From Actinomycetota bacterium (GTDB taxonomy: Bacteria; Actinomycetota; Aquicultoria; Subteraquimicrobiales; Subteraquimicrobiaceae), in NCBI GenBank assembly GCA_030018275.1, contig JASEGB010000001.1:68618-132617 (forward strand): a stretch of DNA of 64,000 nt, given 5' to 3'. This document shows positions 38,181 to 48,466 of the stretch, in pieces. The translations under genes were made by a program, and so were the position numbers. Position 1 is the stretch's first letter, and the number at the start of each line of letters is the position of its first letter. The notes under the pieces were generated by a model. The model searched no databases and was not told the origin of the DNA. It saw only the letters and a list, made by a program, of their open reading frames with translations.

Positions 38181-38379
38181 CACTCTTATGCTCCTCCAAC
38201 CCCTCTTCGAACCAGCGGGTGTTATCAACCTTTTCGGTACATATATTGGCCAAACGAATTCCCTCTTCCAGCAGATCCAGCGATTCCTCTAAACTTGCTT
38301 CCTTTCTCTGCACCAAACTTACGATTTTTCGAAGACGATTTAAAGCTTCTTCAAATGTAAGTTCTTCACTACGAGTCAT
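38164..38379 (-). CDS. xseB: Exodeoxyribonuclease VII small subunit
   Basis: A 71-residue protein with the XseB signature LTFEEALNRLRKIVSLVQRK followed by LEESLDLLEEGIRLA, two helices that pack on the XseA coiled coil. It is normally encoded just after xseA, but the gene upstream is nusB and the 145-bp gap holds no xseA. The large subunit must be elsewhere or lost. The C-terminus overlaps ispA. Confidence 0.92.
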   Translation of the reverse strand: MTRSEELTFEEALNRLRKIVSLVQRKEASLEESLDLLEEGIRLANICTEKVDNTRWFEEGLEEHKSESNLS

Positions 38380-38524
38380 GAGTCCCTCCTTGCTGTAACT
38401 ATTCTTACCACTCTGGTTAAAGATATTTCTCGATTTTTATTGCATCTTAATCCGAATCCACCACCTCAATTCTTCTTCCAATTATAAAACATAATCTTTT
38501 GATCACAAATTAGTTCGAGAGAGA

Positions 38525-38947
38525 TCAGGATTCGCTTCCACTGCAGGATTTTTGGAGATCGAGAGCAATTCGACCCAAAATGCCATTCACAAACTTACCC
38601 GAATCTTCGGTGCCATAGGCCTTGGCCAATTCAACCGCCTCGTTGATGGAAACGCTGAAGGGTATATCGCTTTCATAGATCATCTCGTAAATGCCCATTC
38701 GGATGATATTTCTATCCACGGGGGGCATCCTCTCCAATGCCCAATTATCCGCATAGCCTTCTATCATTTCATCTATATGCTTTTGGTGCTTGGCAACGCC
38801 CTCGATTATCCTCAAAGAAAATTCGGAAAGGGGTTTCTCCCCAGCTAAAGCTCTATTCTTAATTATCTCGCATAGAGAGCTACCAGTAATTTCCCTTTGA
38901 TAGAGAACTTCTAAAGCCATTCTTCGAGCTTTTCGCCTCTCAAGCAT
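38525..38947 (-). CDS. nusB: Transcription antitermination factor NusB
   Basis: A 140-residue all-helical protein. RRKARRMALEVLYQREITG is the N-terminal RNA-binding stretch, and MPPVDRNIIRMGIYEMIYESDIPFSVSINEAVELAKAYG with SGKFVNGILGRIA is the C-terminal signature. It acts with NusE on boxA RNA in rRNA transcription. It lies 46 bp after accC. Confidence 0.95.
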   Translation of the reverse strand: MLERRKARRMALEVLYQREITGSSLCEIIKNRALAGEKPLSEFSLRIIEGVAKHQKHIDEMIEGYADNWALERMPPVDRNIIRMGIYEMIYESDIPFSVSINEAVELAKAYGTEDSGKFVNGILGRIALDLQKSCSGSES

Positions 38948-38993
38948 TTTAATACCCCGAGGGCAAATCCCACTTTTAATAAGAAATAATCCA

Positions 38994-40340
38994 TCACCGA
39001 TTTAAAATCCGTCTCGAAATGAAATCGGTGTAAATCTCCCCTTTTCTGAAAAATTCATCTTCCACGACCTTTAAATGGAAGGATATGGTGGTCTCCAGGC
39101 CGACAATGATGAACTCATTCAAAGCCCTTCGCGCCCTTAGGATCGCCTCATCGCGAGTTTCGCCCCATACGATGAGCTTGGCCAAGAGCGAATCGTAATG
39201 TGATGGGATGACATATCCGGAATAGAGATGGCTGTCAACCCTGACCCCGGGGCCCCCAGGCGGATTGAAGAGTTTGATCTTCCCCGCTCGGGGTAGAAAA
39301 CCTTCCTCTGGATCTTCAGCATTTATCCTGAACTCGATGGCATGTCCGTAAAGCTTAATATAAGATTGAGAATGGGCCAGCCGCTCCCCAGCCGCTAAAC
39401 GAATCTGCTCTTTAACGATATCTACTCCGGTCACCATTTCAGTTACCGGATGTTCAACCTGAATCCTGGTATTCATCTCCATGAAATAGTAATTTCCCTC
39501 TTCATCAACCAAAAATTCAACGGTTCCAGCATTCACATAATTGGCCGCTTTAGCCGCAGCCACGGCGGCTTTCCCCATCTCCTCTCTTTCCTCACGGTTA
39601 AGAATCGGCGAAGGTGATTCCTCAATGAGCTTCTGATAGCGCCTTTGGATGGAGCAGTCTCTTTCACCCAGATGAATCACATTTCCGTACTTATCTGCTA
39701 AGATTTGGAATTCAATATGGCGGGGTTGTTCAATGTATTTTTCAAGATAAATATCGGAATTACCAAAAGCCGTTCCGGCCTCCGACGATGCCGTTTGAAG
39801 TAACCTCTTCAAATCACCCTCATTGTAAGCTATTCTCATTCCCCGACCCCCTCCACCAGCCGCGGCTTTGATAATCACGGGATAGGATATCTCCTCGGCA
39901 CAGGCCAAGGCTTCCTCCTCACTTCCAACAATCCCATTACTCCCGGGGATAACAGGAACCCCCGCTTCCTTCACTAGCCTTTTAGCCTCGATCTTATTGC
40001 CCATAGCAGAGATGGCTTTAGAAGAGGGACCGATGAATGTAATACCGCACGACTCGCAAACTTCAGCAAATTGGGGATTTTCGGCGAGGAAGCCATAGCC
40101 AGCATGGATGGCATCGGCACCGGTAACCTCGGCGGTGCTGATGATACCCGGTATATTCAAATAGCTTTTACCGCTGTCCGGTGGACCAATGCAAACGGCC
40201 TCATCTGCAAGCTTCGTATGAAGAGAATCCGCATCCGCTTCGGAATATACCGCCACTGTGGGGATATCGAGCTCCCTACACGCTCTTATAATCCTCAATG
40301 CGATCTCGCCTCGATTAGCGATGAGTACCTTCTTGAACAC
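38994..40340 (-). CDS. accC: Biotin carboxylase
   Basis: A 448-residue ATP-grasp biotin carboxylase with [21 protein letters not shown], the Gly-rich lid [39 protein letters not shown] and [15 protein letters not shown]. It carboxylates biotin on a carrier using bicarbonate and ATP. The GTG start has AAGGAGAGG upstream. Its carrier is probably the BCCP-like domain of the protein encoded just upstream. The pair could be a pyruvate carboxylase or supply acetyl-CoA carboxylase. Confidence 0.94.
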   Translation of the reverse strand: MFKKVLIANRGEIALRIIRACRELDIPTVAVYSEADADSLHTKLADEAVCIGPPDSGKSYLNIPGIISTAEVTGADAIHAGYGFLAENPQFAEVCESCGITFIGPSSKAISAMGNKIEAKRLVKEAGVPVIPGSNGIVGSEEEALACAEEISYPVIIKAAAGGGGRGMRIAYNEGDLKRLLQTASSEAGTAFGNSDIYLEKYIEQPRHIEFQILADKYGNVIHLGERDCSIQRRYQKLIEESPSPILNREEREEMGKAAVAAAKAANYVNAGTVEFLVDEEGNYYFMEMNTRIQVEHPVTEMVTGVDIVKEQIRLAAGERLAHSQSYIKLYGHAIEFRINAEDPEEGFLPRAGKIKLFNPPGGPGVRVDSHLYSGYVIPSHYDSLLAKLIVWGETRDEAILRARRALNEFIIVGLETTISFHLKVVEDEFFRKGEIYTDFISRRILNR

Positions 40341-40411
40341 TTCATCCTCTCCTTATCCCTCAATGCTGGTCGCCAGTCTCGCTTAAAATTTACAACCTCT
40401 TATCAACTTTT

Positions 40412-42268
40412 TCATCCTGTTGGTTCATACAAAAATAAAACCTGACCATACTCCACTGGGTGACCATTCTCCACCAAGATTTCTTTGATTATTCCCTTTT
40501 CCTCGGCGGTTATCTCATTCATCAACTTCATGGCTTCCAGAATACAGATCGTCTGCCCCTCCTCAACGGCATCGCCAATCTCCACAAAGGGAGGTGCACC
40601 AGGAGCTGGAGCTCTATAAAAAGTGCCGACCATTGGAGCAGTTACCTCCTTCCAATGGTCGGGATATTTCTTAGCCTCAACTTGAGGCTTAGTCTCGCTG
40701 GCTTGTCCGCTTTCGGTAACCTCAACGCTGGGAGCCGATCCAGTGGTCCCCTTGCGCACGCAAATCTTGACCCCTCCCTCCTCCACAACAATTTCACTTA
40801 CATTGCTCTGCTCGATTATCCTCACGAGTTCCCGAATCTGCTCTACATCCATATATCCATCCTCCTTGACTGCGCTAATTTCTCGGCTCGTCAAGAAAAC
40901 GGTCTTCTCCACGCTCTTCCTGGCGCGATTCTCTAAATATTCCCTAGCCGGTTTTGGGAAAAGAGCAAAAGTTAAAACATCCTCTTCGCTCTGGGCTAAA
41001 TCTCCAATTTCCTTGGCATAATCCTCAAAGGTTTCCGTTAAAAGCTCCGCCGGTCTTACATCTATGCGCTTTTCACCACTCAAAATCTTTCGTTCGATTT
41101 CGGGATCCATGGGACCAGGGGGACGACCATATAACCCCTTCACATAATCCCTCATTTCATCGGGAATAACGTTCCACCTTTTTCCGCTTAAAACGTTGAT
41201 TACAGCTTGAATTCCCACGATTTGACTCAAAGGTGTTACAAGAGGTGGATATCCAACTTCAGCTCGCACGCGCGGTATTTCCTCTAAAACCTCAGGCAAT
41301 CTATCCAGGGCATTTTGCTCCTCCAATTGACTGTAGAGATTGGAGATCATTCCCCCCGGAACCTGGTGGGAAAAGACTTTCATATGCGTAAGAGAGGTTA
41401 CTCCGCGCTTAAAGCCCCTCCTTTCCCGAACGGATTCCCAGTATTCAGCTATCTCGTAAAGGAGATCCAAATCAATCCCAGGATCATGGGGAGTATCCTT
41501 GAGAGCAGCCACTACCATCTCAACCGCAGGCTGAGAGTTTCCAAAAGCCAAAGGCACAGTAGCCGTGTCTATAATATCCACACCCGCTTCTATTGCCTTG
41601 ATGTAATTCATGGGAGCCATGCCCCCAATATAATGGCAATGGAGCTGTATGGGTAAATCGATTTCCTTTCGTAGACGCTGAACTAGTTTATGAGTGCGAT
41701 ATGGGGTAAGGAGAGCCGCCATGTCCTTGATGCAGATGGAGTCCGCCCCCATTTCCACGAGTTCAAGGGCGGTGTTCACATAATGTTCAAGGGTATGAAT
41801 GGGACTAATGGTATAACAAACCGAAGCTTGAAAGTGGGCACCGGCCTCTTTGACGGCCTCAACGGCGGTTTTGAAATTCCTCGTATCATTGAGGGCATCG
41901 AAGATACGAAAGATGTCGATGCCATTTTTTGCCGCATGATGGACGAATCTCCTCACTATGTCATCTGGATAATGCTTATAGCCCACAAGATTCTGACCCC
42001 GTAGGAGCATCTGTAAAGATGTATTTCGCACGTGGGACTTGATCGTCCTCAACCTATCCCAAGGACTCTCATCGAGGAATCTCAAAGGTGCATCGAAAGT
42101 GGCTCCACCCCAAACCTCCATTGAATGGTAACCGACTTTATCCATTTTCCCAAGGATGGGTACCATATCCTCCGTGCGCATACGGGTAGCCCAGAGAGAT
42201 TGATGGGCATCCCTCAAAGTGGTATCGGTGATTTTAATCCGCTTTGGTTTCTGTCTCATTCCACCCAC
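40412..42268 (-). CDS. Carboxyltransferase (PycB/OadA) fused to a BCCP-type biotin carrier
   Basis: A 618-residue protein. Residues 1 to about 460 form a pyruvate/oxaloacetate carboxyltransferase TIM barrel with the metal site of KITDTTLRDAHQSL and IQLHCHYIGGMAPM, plus the conserved-carboxylase domain (HQVPGGMISNLYSQL). From about 475 on it reads like a complete AccB: MDVEQIRELVRIIEQSNVSE, a Pro/Glu linker, then a biotinyl domain with biotin Lys581 in LEAMKLMNEI. Typical OadA has only a short linker before biotinyl, so the AccB-like N-terminal section is notable. It probably exchanges CO2 between pyruvate and oxaloacetate with AccC. An ATG at 42259 is an alternative start. Confidence 0.88.
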   Translation of the reverse strand: MGGMRQKPKRIKITDTTLRDAHQSLWATRMRTEDMVPILGKMDKVGYHSMEVWGGATFDAPLRFLDESPWDRLRTIKSHVRNTSLQMLLRGQNLVGYKHYPDDIVRRFVHHAAKNGIDIFRIFDALNDTRNFKTAVEAVKEAGAHFQASVCYTISPIHTLEHYVNTALELVEMGADSICIKDMAALLTPYRTHKLVQRLRKEIDLPIQLHCHYIGGMAPMNYIKAIEAGVDIIDTATVPLAFGNSQPAVEMVVAALKDTPHDPGIDLDLLYEIAEYWESVRERRGFKRGVTSLTHMKVFSHQVPGGMISNLYSQLEEQNALDRLPEVLEEIPRVRAEVGYPPLVTPLSQIVGIQAVINVLSGKRWNVIPDEMRDYVKGLYGRPPGPMDPEIERKILSGEKRIDVRPAELLTETFEDYAKEIGDLAQSEEDVLTFALFPKPAREYLENRARKSVEKTVFLTSREISAVKEDGYMDVEQIRELVRIIEQSNVSEIVVEEGGVKICVRKGTTGSAPSVEVTESGQASETKPQVEAKKYPDHWKEVTAPMVGTFYRAPAPGAPPFVEIGDAVEEGQTICILEAMKLMNEITAEEKGIIKEILVENGHPVEYGQVLFLYEPTG

Positions 42269-42333
42269 CTTTTGAATTCCTATTTTAACAGGAAAATCCC
42301 TCCCTTGCCTACCACCCTTCCATTATTCCACTC

Positions 42334-42900
42334 TTATTTTCCAGTTAACCTCGTAATGTACTCACCCGAACGGGTGTCTATTTTCACTATGTCTCCCTCC
42401 TCGATGAAGAGGGGAACTTGAATAACGGCTCCCGTTTCTAGGGTAGCGGGTTTTGTCCCCCCAGTTGCCGTATCTCCCTTCACACCCGGAGGAGTGCTTA
42501 TGACCTTCAACTCCACAAAGGTAGGAAGCTCCACACCAATTGGTTTTCCCTCATACATCAAAATCTCCAAAGTCATTTCCTCCTTTAGATACTTTCTCGC
42601 CTCCCCGATTTGTTCCGAGGACAGGGAAAGTTGTTCATAGGTCTCAGCATCCATGAATACGTAATTACCATGGTCGGAATAGAGGTATTGCATGAGACGA
42701 TGGTCAAGCCTCGCAAGTTCTACCCTCTCCCCGGCTCGAAATGTCTTATCAATGATAGCACCGGTTTTTATATTTCTTAGTCTTGTGCGCACGAAAGCCT
42801 GACCTTTGCCCGGTTTTACATGCTGAAAATCCAGAATGGTATATAGAACGCCGTCTACCTCGATGGTCATCCCCGTTCTAAACCGGTTGGTCGTAATCAT
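42334..42900 (-). CDS. efp: Elongation factor P
   Basis: A 188-residue EF-P that relieves ribosome stalling at polyproline. The three-domain protein begins [20 protein letters not shown], and the ATG at 42900 has GGAGGGAG at good spacing; a TTG at 42918 is less likely. The tip residue is Lys32 in KPGKGQAF, so it is of the lysine type. The C-terminal signature [16 protein letters not shown] is present. It lies 66 bp downstream of the peptidase gene. Confidence 0.95.
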   Translation of the reverse strand: MITTNRFRTGMTIEVDGVLYTILDFQHVKPGKGQAFVRTRLRNIKTGAIIDKTFRAGERVELARLDHRLMQYLYSDHGNYVFMDAETYEQLSLSSEQIGEARKYLKEEMTLEILMYEGKPIGVELPTFVELKVISTPPGVKGDTATGGTKPATLETGAVIQVPLFIEEGDIVKIDTRSGEYITRLTGK

Positions 42901-42966
42901 AAGTCGATCTCCCTCCAATCAATCTTCTGAATCTATCTAGTATATCCATGATCGCGGAATGATAAA

Positions 42967-44031
42967 CTAAAGCTCGAGTAGATCCTTAGTTGATGTTGTT
43001 AAAATTTCTATTCCACGTTCTCTTAAGACCACCAAGTCTTCGATACGGACCCCGCCAAAACCTGAGATATAGATCCCCGGTTCGATTGTTGTAACCATTC
43101 CGGCCATTAACCGCTCATTGCTCTTCGGTCCCAGTGTGGGGATCTCGTGAATCTCCAATCCAACTCCATGCCCCAGATTATGACCAAAATTGCTACCATA
43201 GCCCATTTGACTCAGATAATCTCTGGCGATCCCATCGGCCTGGGCGCCGGTTTGACCCGCGGATATCCCATCCAATGCTCTTTTCTGAGCCTGTAAGACC
43301 AGCCGATAAATCTTGCGTTGTTGCTCGGAGGCCTTCCCCAAAACCAAAGTTCTAGTTAAGTTGGAGTGGTATCCCTCATATACCGCTCCGAGATCGATTT
43401 TTACGAACTCGCCTGGGTGCAAGCCTTTATCAGTAGTTCGAGCATGAGGTATGGCAGAACGTGCACCGGACGCCACAATTATATCAAAACCCACTTTCTC
43501 AGCACCACTTTTGCGCATAAAGTATTCCAATTCAATGGCCACATCTCGTTCGGTTACTCCCACTCTTATAAATGGCAAAATATGGGAAAAAGCTTGATCC
43601 ACTATCTTTGCAGCTCGAGCTATCCGAACTATCTCCCCCTCCTCCTTGATGGCTCGCAATTGTTCTACCATTTGAGGCAAGGGATGCAAAAGGATATCAC
43701 CCAATTCGGAGAGCTCAATATACTCCTTAAAGGTGAGAAAGTGGGATTCGAAGCCAATCACCTTTAGTCCCAATTTTCTAATCAAGCTCGCCAGCTCGTC
43801 GTAGCCTGAATTCGTGACCTTAAGAATTTCACATCGGGAGGCTTCCTGAACCGCTTGCTCAAAATGGCGAAAGTCTGTGAGGAGAAAGGTGTACTTTCCA
43901 TCTATCACCAGCATTCCTGAGCCCGTAAAACCAATAAGATACCGCAGGTTCTCGGGTTTTTTGATGAGCATGGCATCAACCTGAGCTTCTTCGATTTTTT
44001 GCCTTAACTTAGAAATCCTCTCAGAGATCAT
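42967..44031 (-). CDS. Xaa-Pro aminopeptidase (M24B)
   Basis: A 354-residue aminopeptidase P-type enzyme with a creatinase N-terminal domain (RKLRQKIEEAQVDAMLIKKPENLRYL) and a pita-bread catalytic domain. Metal ligands are the Asp pair in VKIDLGAVYEGYHSNLTRT, the His in NLGHGVGLEIHE, and Glu in TIEPGIYI and VRIEDLVVL. It removes N-terminal residues before proline. The pairing pepP–efp is common in Actinomycetota and Firmicutes, and both relate to proline-rich peptides. Confidence 0.93.
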   Translation of the reverse strand: MISERISKLRQKIEEAQVDAMLIKKPENLRYLIGFTGSGMLVIDGKYTFLLTDFRHFEQAVQEASRCEILKVTNSGYDELASLIRKLGLKVIGFESHFLTFKEYIELSELGDILLHPLPQMVEQLRAIKEEGEIVRIARAAKIVDQAFSHILPFIRVGVTERDVAIELEYFMRKSGAEKVGFDIIVASGARSAIPHARTTDKGLHPGEFVKIDLGAVYEGYHSNLTRTLVLGKASEQQRKIYRLVLQAQKRALDGISAGQTGAQADGIARDYLSQMGYGSNFGHNLGHGVGLEIHEIPTLGPKSNERLMAGMVTTIEPGIYISGFGGVRIEDLVVLRERGIEILTTSTKDLLEL

Positions 44032-44049
44032 GAGTTTCTCTAACGGCGA

Positions 44050-44505
44050 TTATTTTTCTTGTTCCTTCAGCAATCTTTTTGCCGCCTCCAAAGCTAAATA
44101 ATAGCTGTCGGGACCAAACCCAGCAATTTGACCCACGGTGACCGGGGCAATAACCGATTCCCAACGGAACTCCTCTCGAGCATAAATGTTGGAAAGATGT
44201 ACCTCAATGGTGGGGATATTCACGGAAGCAATAGCATCACGGATGGCTATACTGTAATGTGTAAAAGCTGCGGGGTTAATGATAATGCAATCGATTTTAC
44301 CTGCTGCCCATTGAATCTTTTCCACAATCTCCCCTTCATGGTTCGACTGAAAAACCTCCAATTCTATTTGGCTCTGAGAAGCTTGTTCTTTGAGGGCGAA
44401 ATTTATCTCCTCAAGTCTCGTGGTCCCATAAATCTCCCTCTCCCTTAACCCCAATAAGTTCAAGTTTGGACCATGGATCACTATAATCTTAGCCATTGCC
44501 ATCAT
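44050..44505 (-). CDS. aroQ: 3-dehydroquinate dehydratase, type II
   Basis: A 151-residue dehydroquinase of the type II (dodecameric) class for step 3 of the shikimate pathway. The signature [21 protein letters not shown] carries the catalytic Tyr, and [18 protein letters not shown] holds the Asn and His-containing site; [14 protein letters not shown] follows. The true start may be the third Met (MAKIIVIHG). Confidence 0.95.
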   Translation of the reverse strand: MMAMAKIIVIHGPNLNLLGLREREIYGTTRLEEINFALKEQASQSQIELEVFQSNHEGEIVEKIQWAAGKIDCIIINPAAFTHYSIAIRDAIASVNIPTIEVHLSNIYAREEFRWESVIAPVTVGQIAGFGPDSYYLALEAAKRLLKEQEK

Positions 44506-44534
44506 CCTCCCTACAAGTTTAATTCCCTTTTTAA

Positions 44535-46717
44535 TTATTCCCTTTTTAATTCGGTGAGCTTATTCTTTGCCCCCTTATTTTTCGGTTCAATCTCTAGTAC
44601 CTTTTCAAATTCGAGCATGGCCAGTGCCAATCTATCCATCTTCTCATAGATTAAACCAAGGTAAAAGTGAGCCACGGTGCTCCTTGGATTGAGTTTCACT
44701 ACTTGCCCGTAATCCTTTGCTGCCTCCTTGTACATTCCCTTGTTGTAATATATCCACCCTCTACCCAGATAAGCCGTCTGGTTACGAGGATTTAAATCTA
44801 AAGTCATGGTAAATTCATGTAACGCTTTATCCAACTCACCGAGAGTTACATATTCGTTCCCCAGGTTAAAATGAGCTTTCTCAATATAGCGTAAAGCTCT
44901 TTGAGGATACCAGTATCTATATATGGGTTTTAAGCTTATGGCTTTCTTAAATTGACCTATCGCCATTGAATGGTCGCCTCTAAAAGCGTAAAATTCGCCC
45001 AACAGGACATAATGCGAAGGATCATTGGGGTATAGACTCTGAGCCCGTTCCAATTGTGATAGAGCCTGAGAGAACCACCCTCTTGACCAATAATAAACGC
45101 CCAAATCGGAATGATAGTCGGCCCAGAAAGGATTGAGGGCTATCGCCTTTTTTATTTCCCTGATCGCTTCATCCACCAATGAAATCCTCTTCAATCGCTG
45201 TGCTCTCTTGTAACAGACATCAGCGAGATGGGCGTGATATTCGGGGCAAATGGGATCAAAAAGTGTTGCCTTTCTAAAAACAACGCAAGCTTGGGAAAAC
45301 TTTTCCCCTCTCATTAATGATTCCCCCCGCTGGGCAAATTTTAAAGCCACGGCATAGTTCGCTAGAATGAGTAGAATCAGACAGAAAGCTACAATTACTG
45401 TAGCTACGCTCATATTTTTAGATAGTTTTAAGGATGTCTTGACAACCCTTTGAGGGAATGCTAGCCCCTCGAGGGAAAAGGTCAACCCCACTAGGGACCA
45501 AAAAATCATGGCTACCAGAGGGGTGTACCAATCAAAATCGATCAAATTGCGAACAAGAAATGCTACGGATCCCGCAAACAAGGCTAAGGCAACTCCCCTT
45601 ATAGGCTCATCCCGCAGGTTTAAAAGTAATCCAAATTGCTTTTTCAAAATGAGCAGAACTATAGCCAAAAAAGAGCAAATCCCACTGCTCCCGTTTCCGC
45701 AAAGAGCTCGAGATAAGTATTGTGAGCATGCTTTGAATAGATACCGCCATGCTGATATACAGGATAAATACGGGCGTAGGTTCCAATCCCCGTCCCCAGA
45801 AGGGGAAAATTCTTTATCATTCTCAAAGTCCCCTTCCAAAGATGTAATCTGCCCTGCACGCTTGTAACTCCTGCTTCCTTGGTAAGCCCCGGATACAAGG
45901 CAATCTCCGGGGAATACTTCCCAGTCATTGTGATCACGGTCAGACAGAAAATGAGGGCAAATATCCCCAAGAGCAGCAAATTCGCTACTCCCTTCCACTT
46001 CTGAGTTTTAGGAATCCCCACAGCCAAGATAGCCACCACGACCATGAAACAAAGCCAGCCTCCGCGGGAAAAAGTGAGAAATAAGCAGGTGACCATAACG
46101 ACACCGGCGATCAGTAGTGCCACTTTTTGCCATCTATCCTTGGCATTTAACAATAGCACGAAGGCCACGGGAATGAGCATGCAAAGAAATCCCGCGAGAT
46201 GATTAGGACTAATGAATATGGAGAATACCCTACTGGGGATATCGAGAGATAAGCCCCTTCCGGCTACATATTTCGAAAGCATCTTGAAACCAGCTACGTA
46301 TTGAAAGATGCCGTAGCTGGATAATAAAGTTCCGCAAAGGACAAAAATGGCGAGGAGTGAGGTAACCTCCCATTTTAATTTGATGTTGTTGGCTACGAGC
46401 CAAAAGATCAAAAAATATGAGAATATCAGGAGCAAAGCATCTCGGCTAGCGTATAAGCAGACCAATCCAAAGGTGGAGATGACAGCGGTGATGCCGAATA
46501 AAATCAGGGGGATGTCAAGGTCAGTGTGGTAAAAACTTGAATTTTTCCGTCTCGCTTCCAAAAGCCAGAAGGTACCGAGGAAAATTAATAAGGTGTATAA
46601 ACAAGCCTTCGTTTCCTGGAAATAACCCGCTCCATTGATAAAAGAGATATATAAAAAGAAGGCAAATATTAGGATGGGGGTGGATCTTTCCAGTCTAAGA
46701 TGGGCTTTATTTGTCAA
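44535..46717 (-). pseudogene. O-antigen ligase/polymerase-like protein with TPR tail, frameshifted
   Basis: Two overlapping frames form one gene. From 46717 to about 45670 a polytopic Wzy/WaaL-type protein runs, ending near the conserved HAHNTYLELFAETGAVGFAL motif. At a T6 run on the minus strand (45667–45672) the frame must shift by -1 to continue with FLAIVLLILKKQF, more membrane helices, and then five or more TPR repeats (LGEFYAFRGDHSMAIGQFKK, AYLGRGWIYYNKGMYKEAAK) to 44535. Joined it has about 730 residues, as in O-antigen ligase–TPR proteins. Both halves are well preserved, so this is a fresh mutation, a sequencing error in a homopolymer, or slippage. It overlaps aroB by 4 bp. Confidence 0.8.
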
Positions 46718-47814
46718 TCCAGTCTCCTCACATCTTCTAGGGCTTTGCTGACTATGCGAGAGGAAATCCCCATGACCACGGGAGACCCAACTGCCTTTAA
46801 GAGCACAAAAATATTGGCTTCGCCCCGCCTCTTCTTGTCCACCACGATTTGATTTAATATGGCATTGGCATCGAGTTCGGGTAATTTAAGGGGAAGCCCT
46901 GCGCGTTTCAATAATCTAATGTGTCGATCAACCAAAGAGCGGTCTATTAGACCGAACTCATGGGCGATGAAGGCAGCACAAACCATTCCCACAGAAATGG
47001 CTTCTCCGTGCAAGAATCTCCTGTATCCGGTCAAAGCTTCGATAGCATGGCCGATGGTATGTCCATAATTGAGAATTGCCCGCCTGCCAAAATCTCTTTC
47101 ATCCTCCTCCACTATCCTTGCCTTGATCCGGCAACATTCGGAGACCACTCGCGACACGAGCTCTTCATCCAATTTCAATATCGATTCCAGGTTTTTCTCG
47201 AGAAAGGAAAGAAACTCCTCTCCCTGCAGAAAGCCATATTTTATGACTTCTGCAAAACCAGCCTTAAGCTCTAGTTTAGGTAAAGTTTTTAGCGTTGCGG
47301 CGTCGGTGAGAACGAAATTTGGCTGGTAGAAGCATCCTATGAGATTCTTTCCCCGAGGGTGATTTACAGCAACTTTTCCTCCCACACTGCTATCCACCTG
47401 GGCGAGCAAGGTTGTGGGAACCTGAACCAAAGGTACTCCACGCATGTAAGTAGCAGCTACGAAACCCGCAAGGTCTCCAATTACTCCTCCCCCAAAAGCT
47501 ATGATGGGATCGAAACGCTGAGCATCCACCGCCAGGAGTTCATCGTAAAGCTTTGATGCCATTTCAAGGGATTTATACTCCTCACCATCGGGAACTTCTA
47601 AAAAATGATATTCAAAGCGGGCTTTCAGAAAACTTTCTCGGACAACCTCTCCAAAAAGGTTCAAGATCGTGGGATTGGTAATGACAATGACTTTTCTTCC
47701 ACAACGGGGAATGGATTTTACCCTGTCCCCAATGGTCGAAAGAATTCCAGATCCCACATAAATTTTATAACTGCGGCCTCCCAATGCCACCTCAACGGTT
47801 TCAAATAGCTTCAT
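46714..47814 (-). CDS. aroB: 3-dehydroquinate synthase
   Basis: A 366-residue NAD- and zinc-dependent enzyme, second step of the shikimate pathway. FGGGVIGDLAGFVAATYMRG binds NAD, and VPTTLLAQVDSSVGGKVAVNHPRGKN, NYGHTIGHAIEAL and HGEAISVGM supply substrate and zinc residues. It overlaps aroK by 4 bp, so translation is coupled. Confidence 0.96.
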   Translation of the reverse strand: MKLFETVEVALGGRSYKIYVGSGILSTIGDRVKSIPRCGRKVIVITNPTILNLFGEVVRESFLKARFEYHFLEVPDGEEYKSLEMASKLYDELLAVDAQRFDPIIAFGGGVIGDLAGFVAATYMRGVPLVQVPTTLLAQVDSSVGGKVAVNHPRGKNLIGCFYQPNFVLTDAATLKTLPKLELKAGFAEVIKYGFLQGEEFLSFLEKNLESILKLDEELVSRVVSECCRIKARIVEEDERDFGRRAILNYGHTIGHAIEALTGYRRFLHGEAISVGMVCAAFIAHEFGLIDRSLVDRHIRLLKRAGLPLKLPELDANAILNQIVVDKKRRGEANIFVLLKAVGSPVVMGISSRIVSKALEDVRRLD

Positions 47815-48335
47815 GACGTTATCTTCTCTCCCAACTCCCGCTGGATTCTTTGCACCACCTGTTCCACGGAAAGACCCGTTGTGTCCACGATCAAATCGGC
47901 TACCTCTTCATAAATCTTCTCTCGACTTGAGAGCAGCTTCTCGATCTGCATCTTTGGCTGTGGGACGTTTAAAAGTGGTCTTTCACCGGAGTTCTTTACC
48001 CGCTCATATATCGCCGATAAGGCCGTTTTAAGGTAAATTAAAATTCCTTTGCTTTTCAAAGCCTCTACATTCCTGGGATTTAAGACGGCCCCTCCACCAC
48101 AGGCTATAATCTGCCCCTCGCCCAAAGAAACTTCGGCGATTATCTTCGCCTCTAAGGCACGAAAAACAGGTTCACCAGAATCTTCGAATATCTCCCTTAT
48201 CCGTCTCTTGGCTCTTTCTTCTATCAAGGAATCCGTATCCACGAACCTGTAATGCAACCTCTCGGCCAATCTCTGCCCAACACTACTCTTACCCGATCCC
48301 ATAAACCCTATGAGCACGATATTCTTCACATCCAT
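47811..48335 (-). CDS. aroK: Shikimate kinase
   Basis: A 174-residue kinase with P-loop GFMGSGKSSVG (Lys16), DTDSLIEERAKRRIREIFED for shikimate binding, the IACGGGAV segment and the lid Arg in SGERPLLNV. It makes shikimate 3-phosphate. It ends in the first bases of aroB and starts 131 bp after aroC. Confidence 0.95.
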   Translation of the reverse strand: MDVKNIVLIGFMGSGKSSVGQRLAERLHYRFVDTDSLIEERAKRRIREIFEDSGEPVFRALEAKIIAEVSLGEGQIIACGGGAVLNPRNVEALKSKGILIYLKTALSAIYERVKNSGERPLLNVPQPKMQIEKLLSSREKIYEEVADLIVDTTGLSVEQVVQRIQRELGEKITS

Positions 48336-48466
48336 TCACCTTCGATTCATTCACTATTTACATCTGCTAATTCACTAGGTGGGCTGTTTGATTCTAAAAT
48401 TAAAACTATCAACAGCCAAACAAGTCTAAGATTCTGTGAACTGTGAACCGTGAACCAATCACTAAA

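Noticed and set aside
48013-48020. GCCGATAA on the plus strand inside aroK
   Set aside because: No plus-strand gene follows it; a chance match inside coding sequence, not part of the pilus promoter set.
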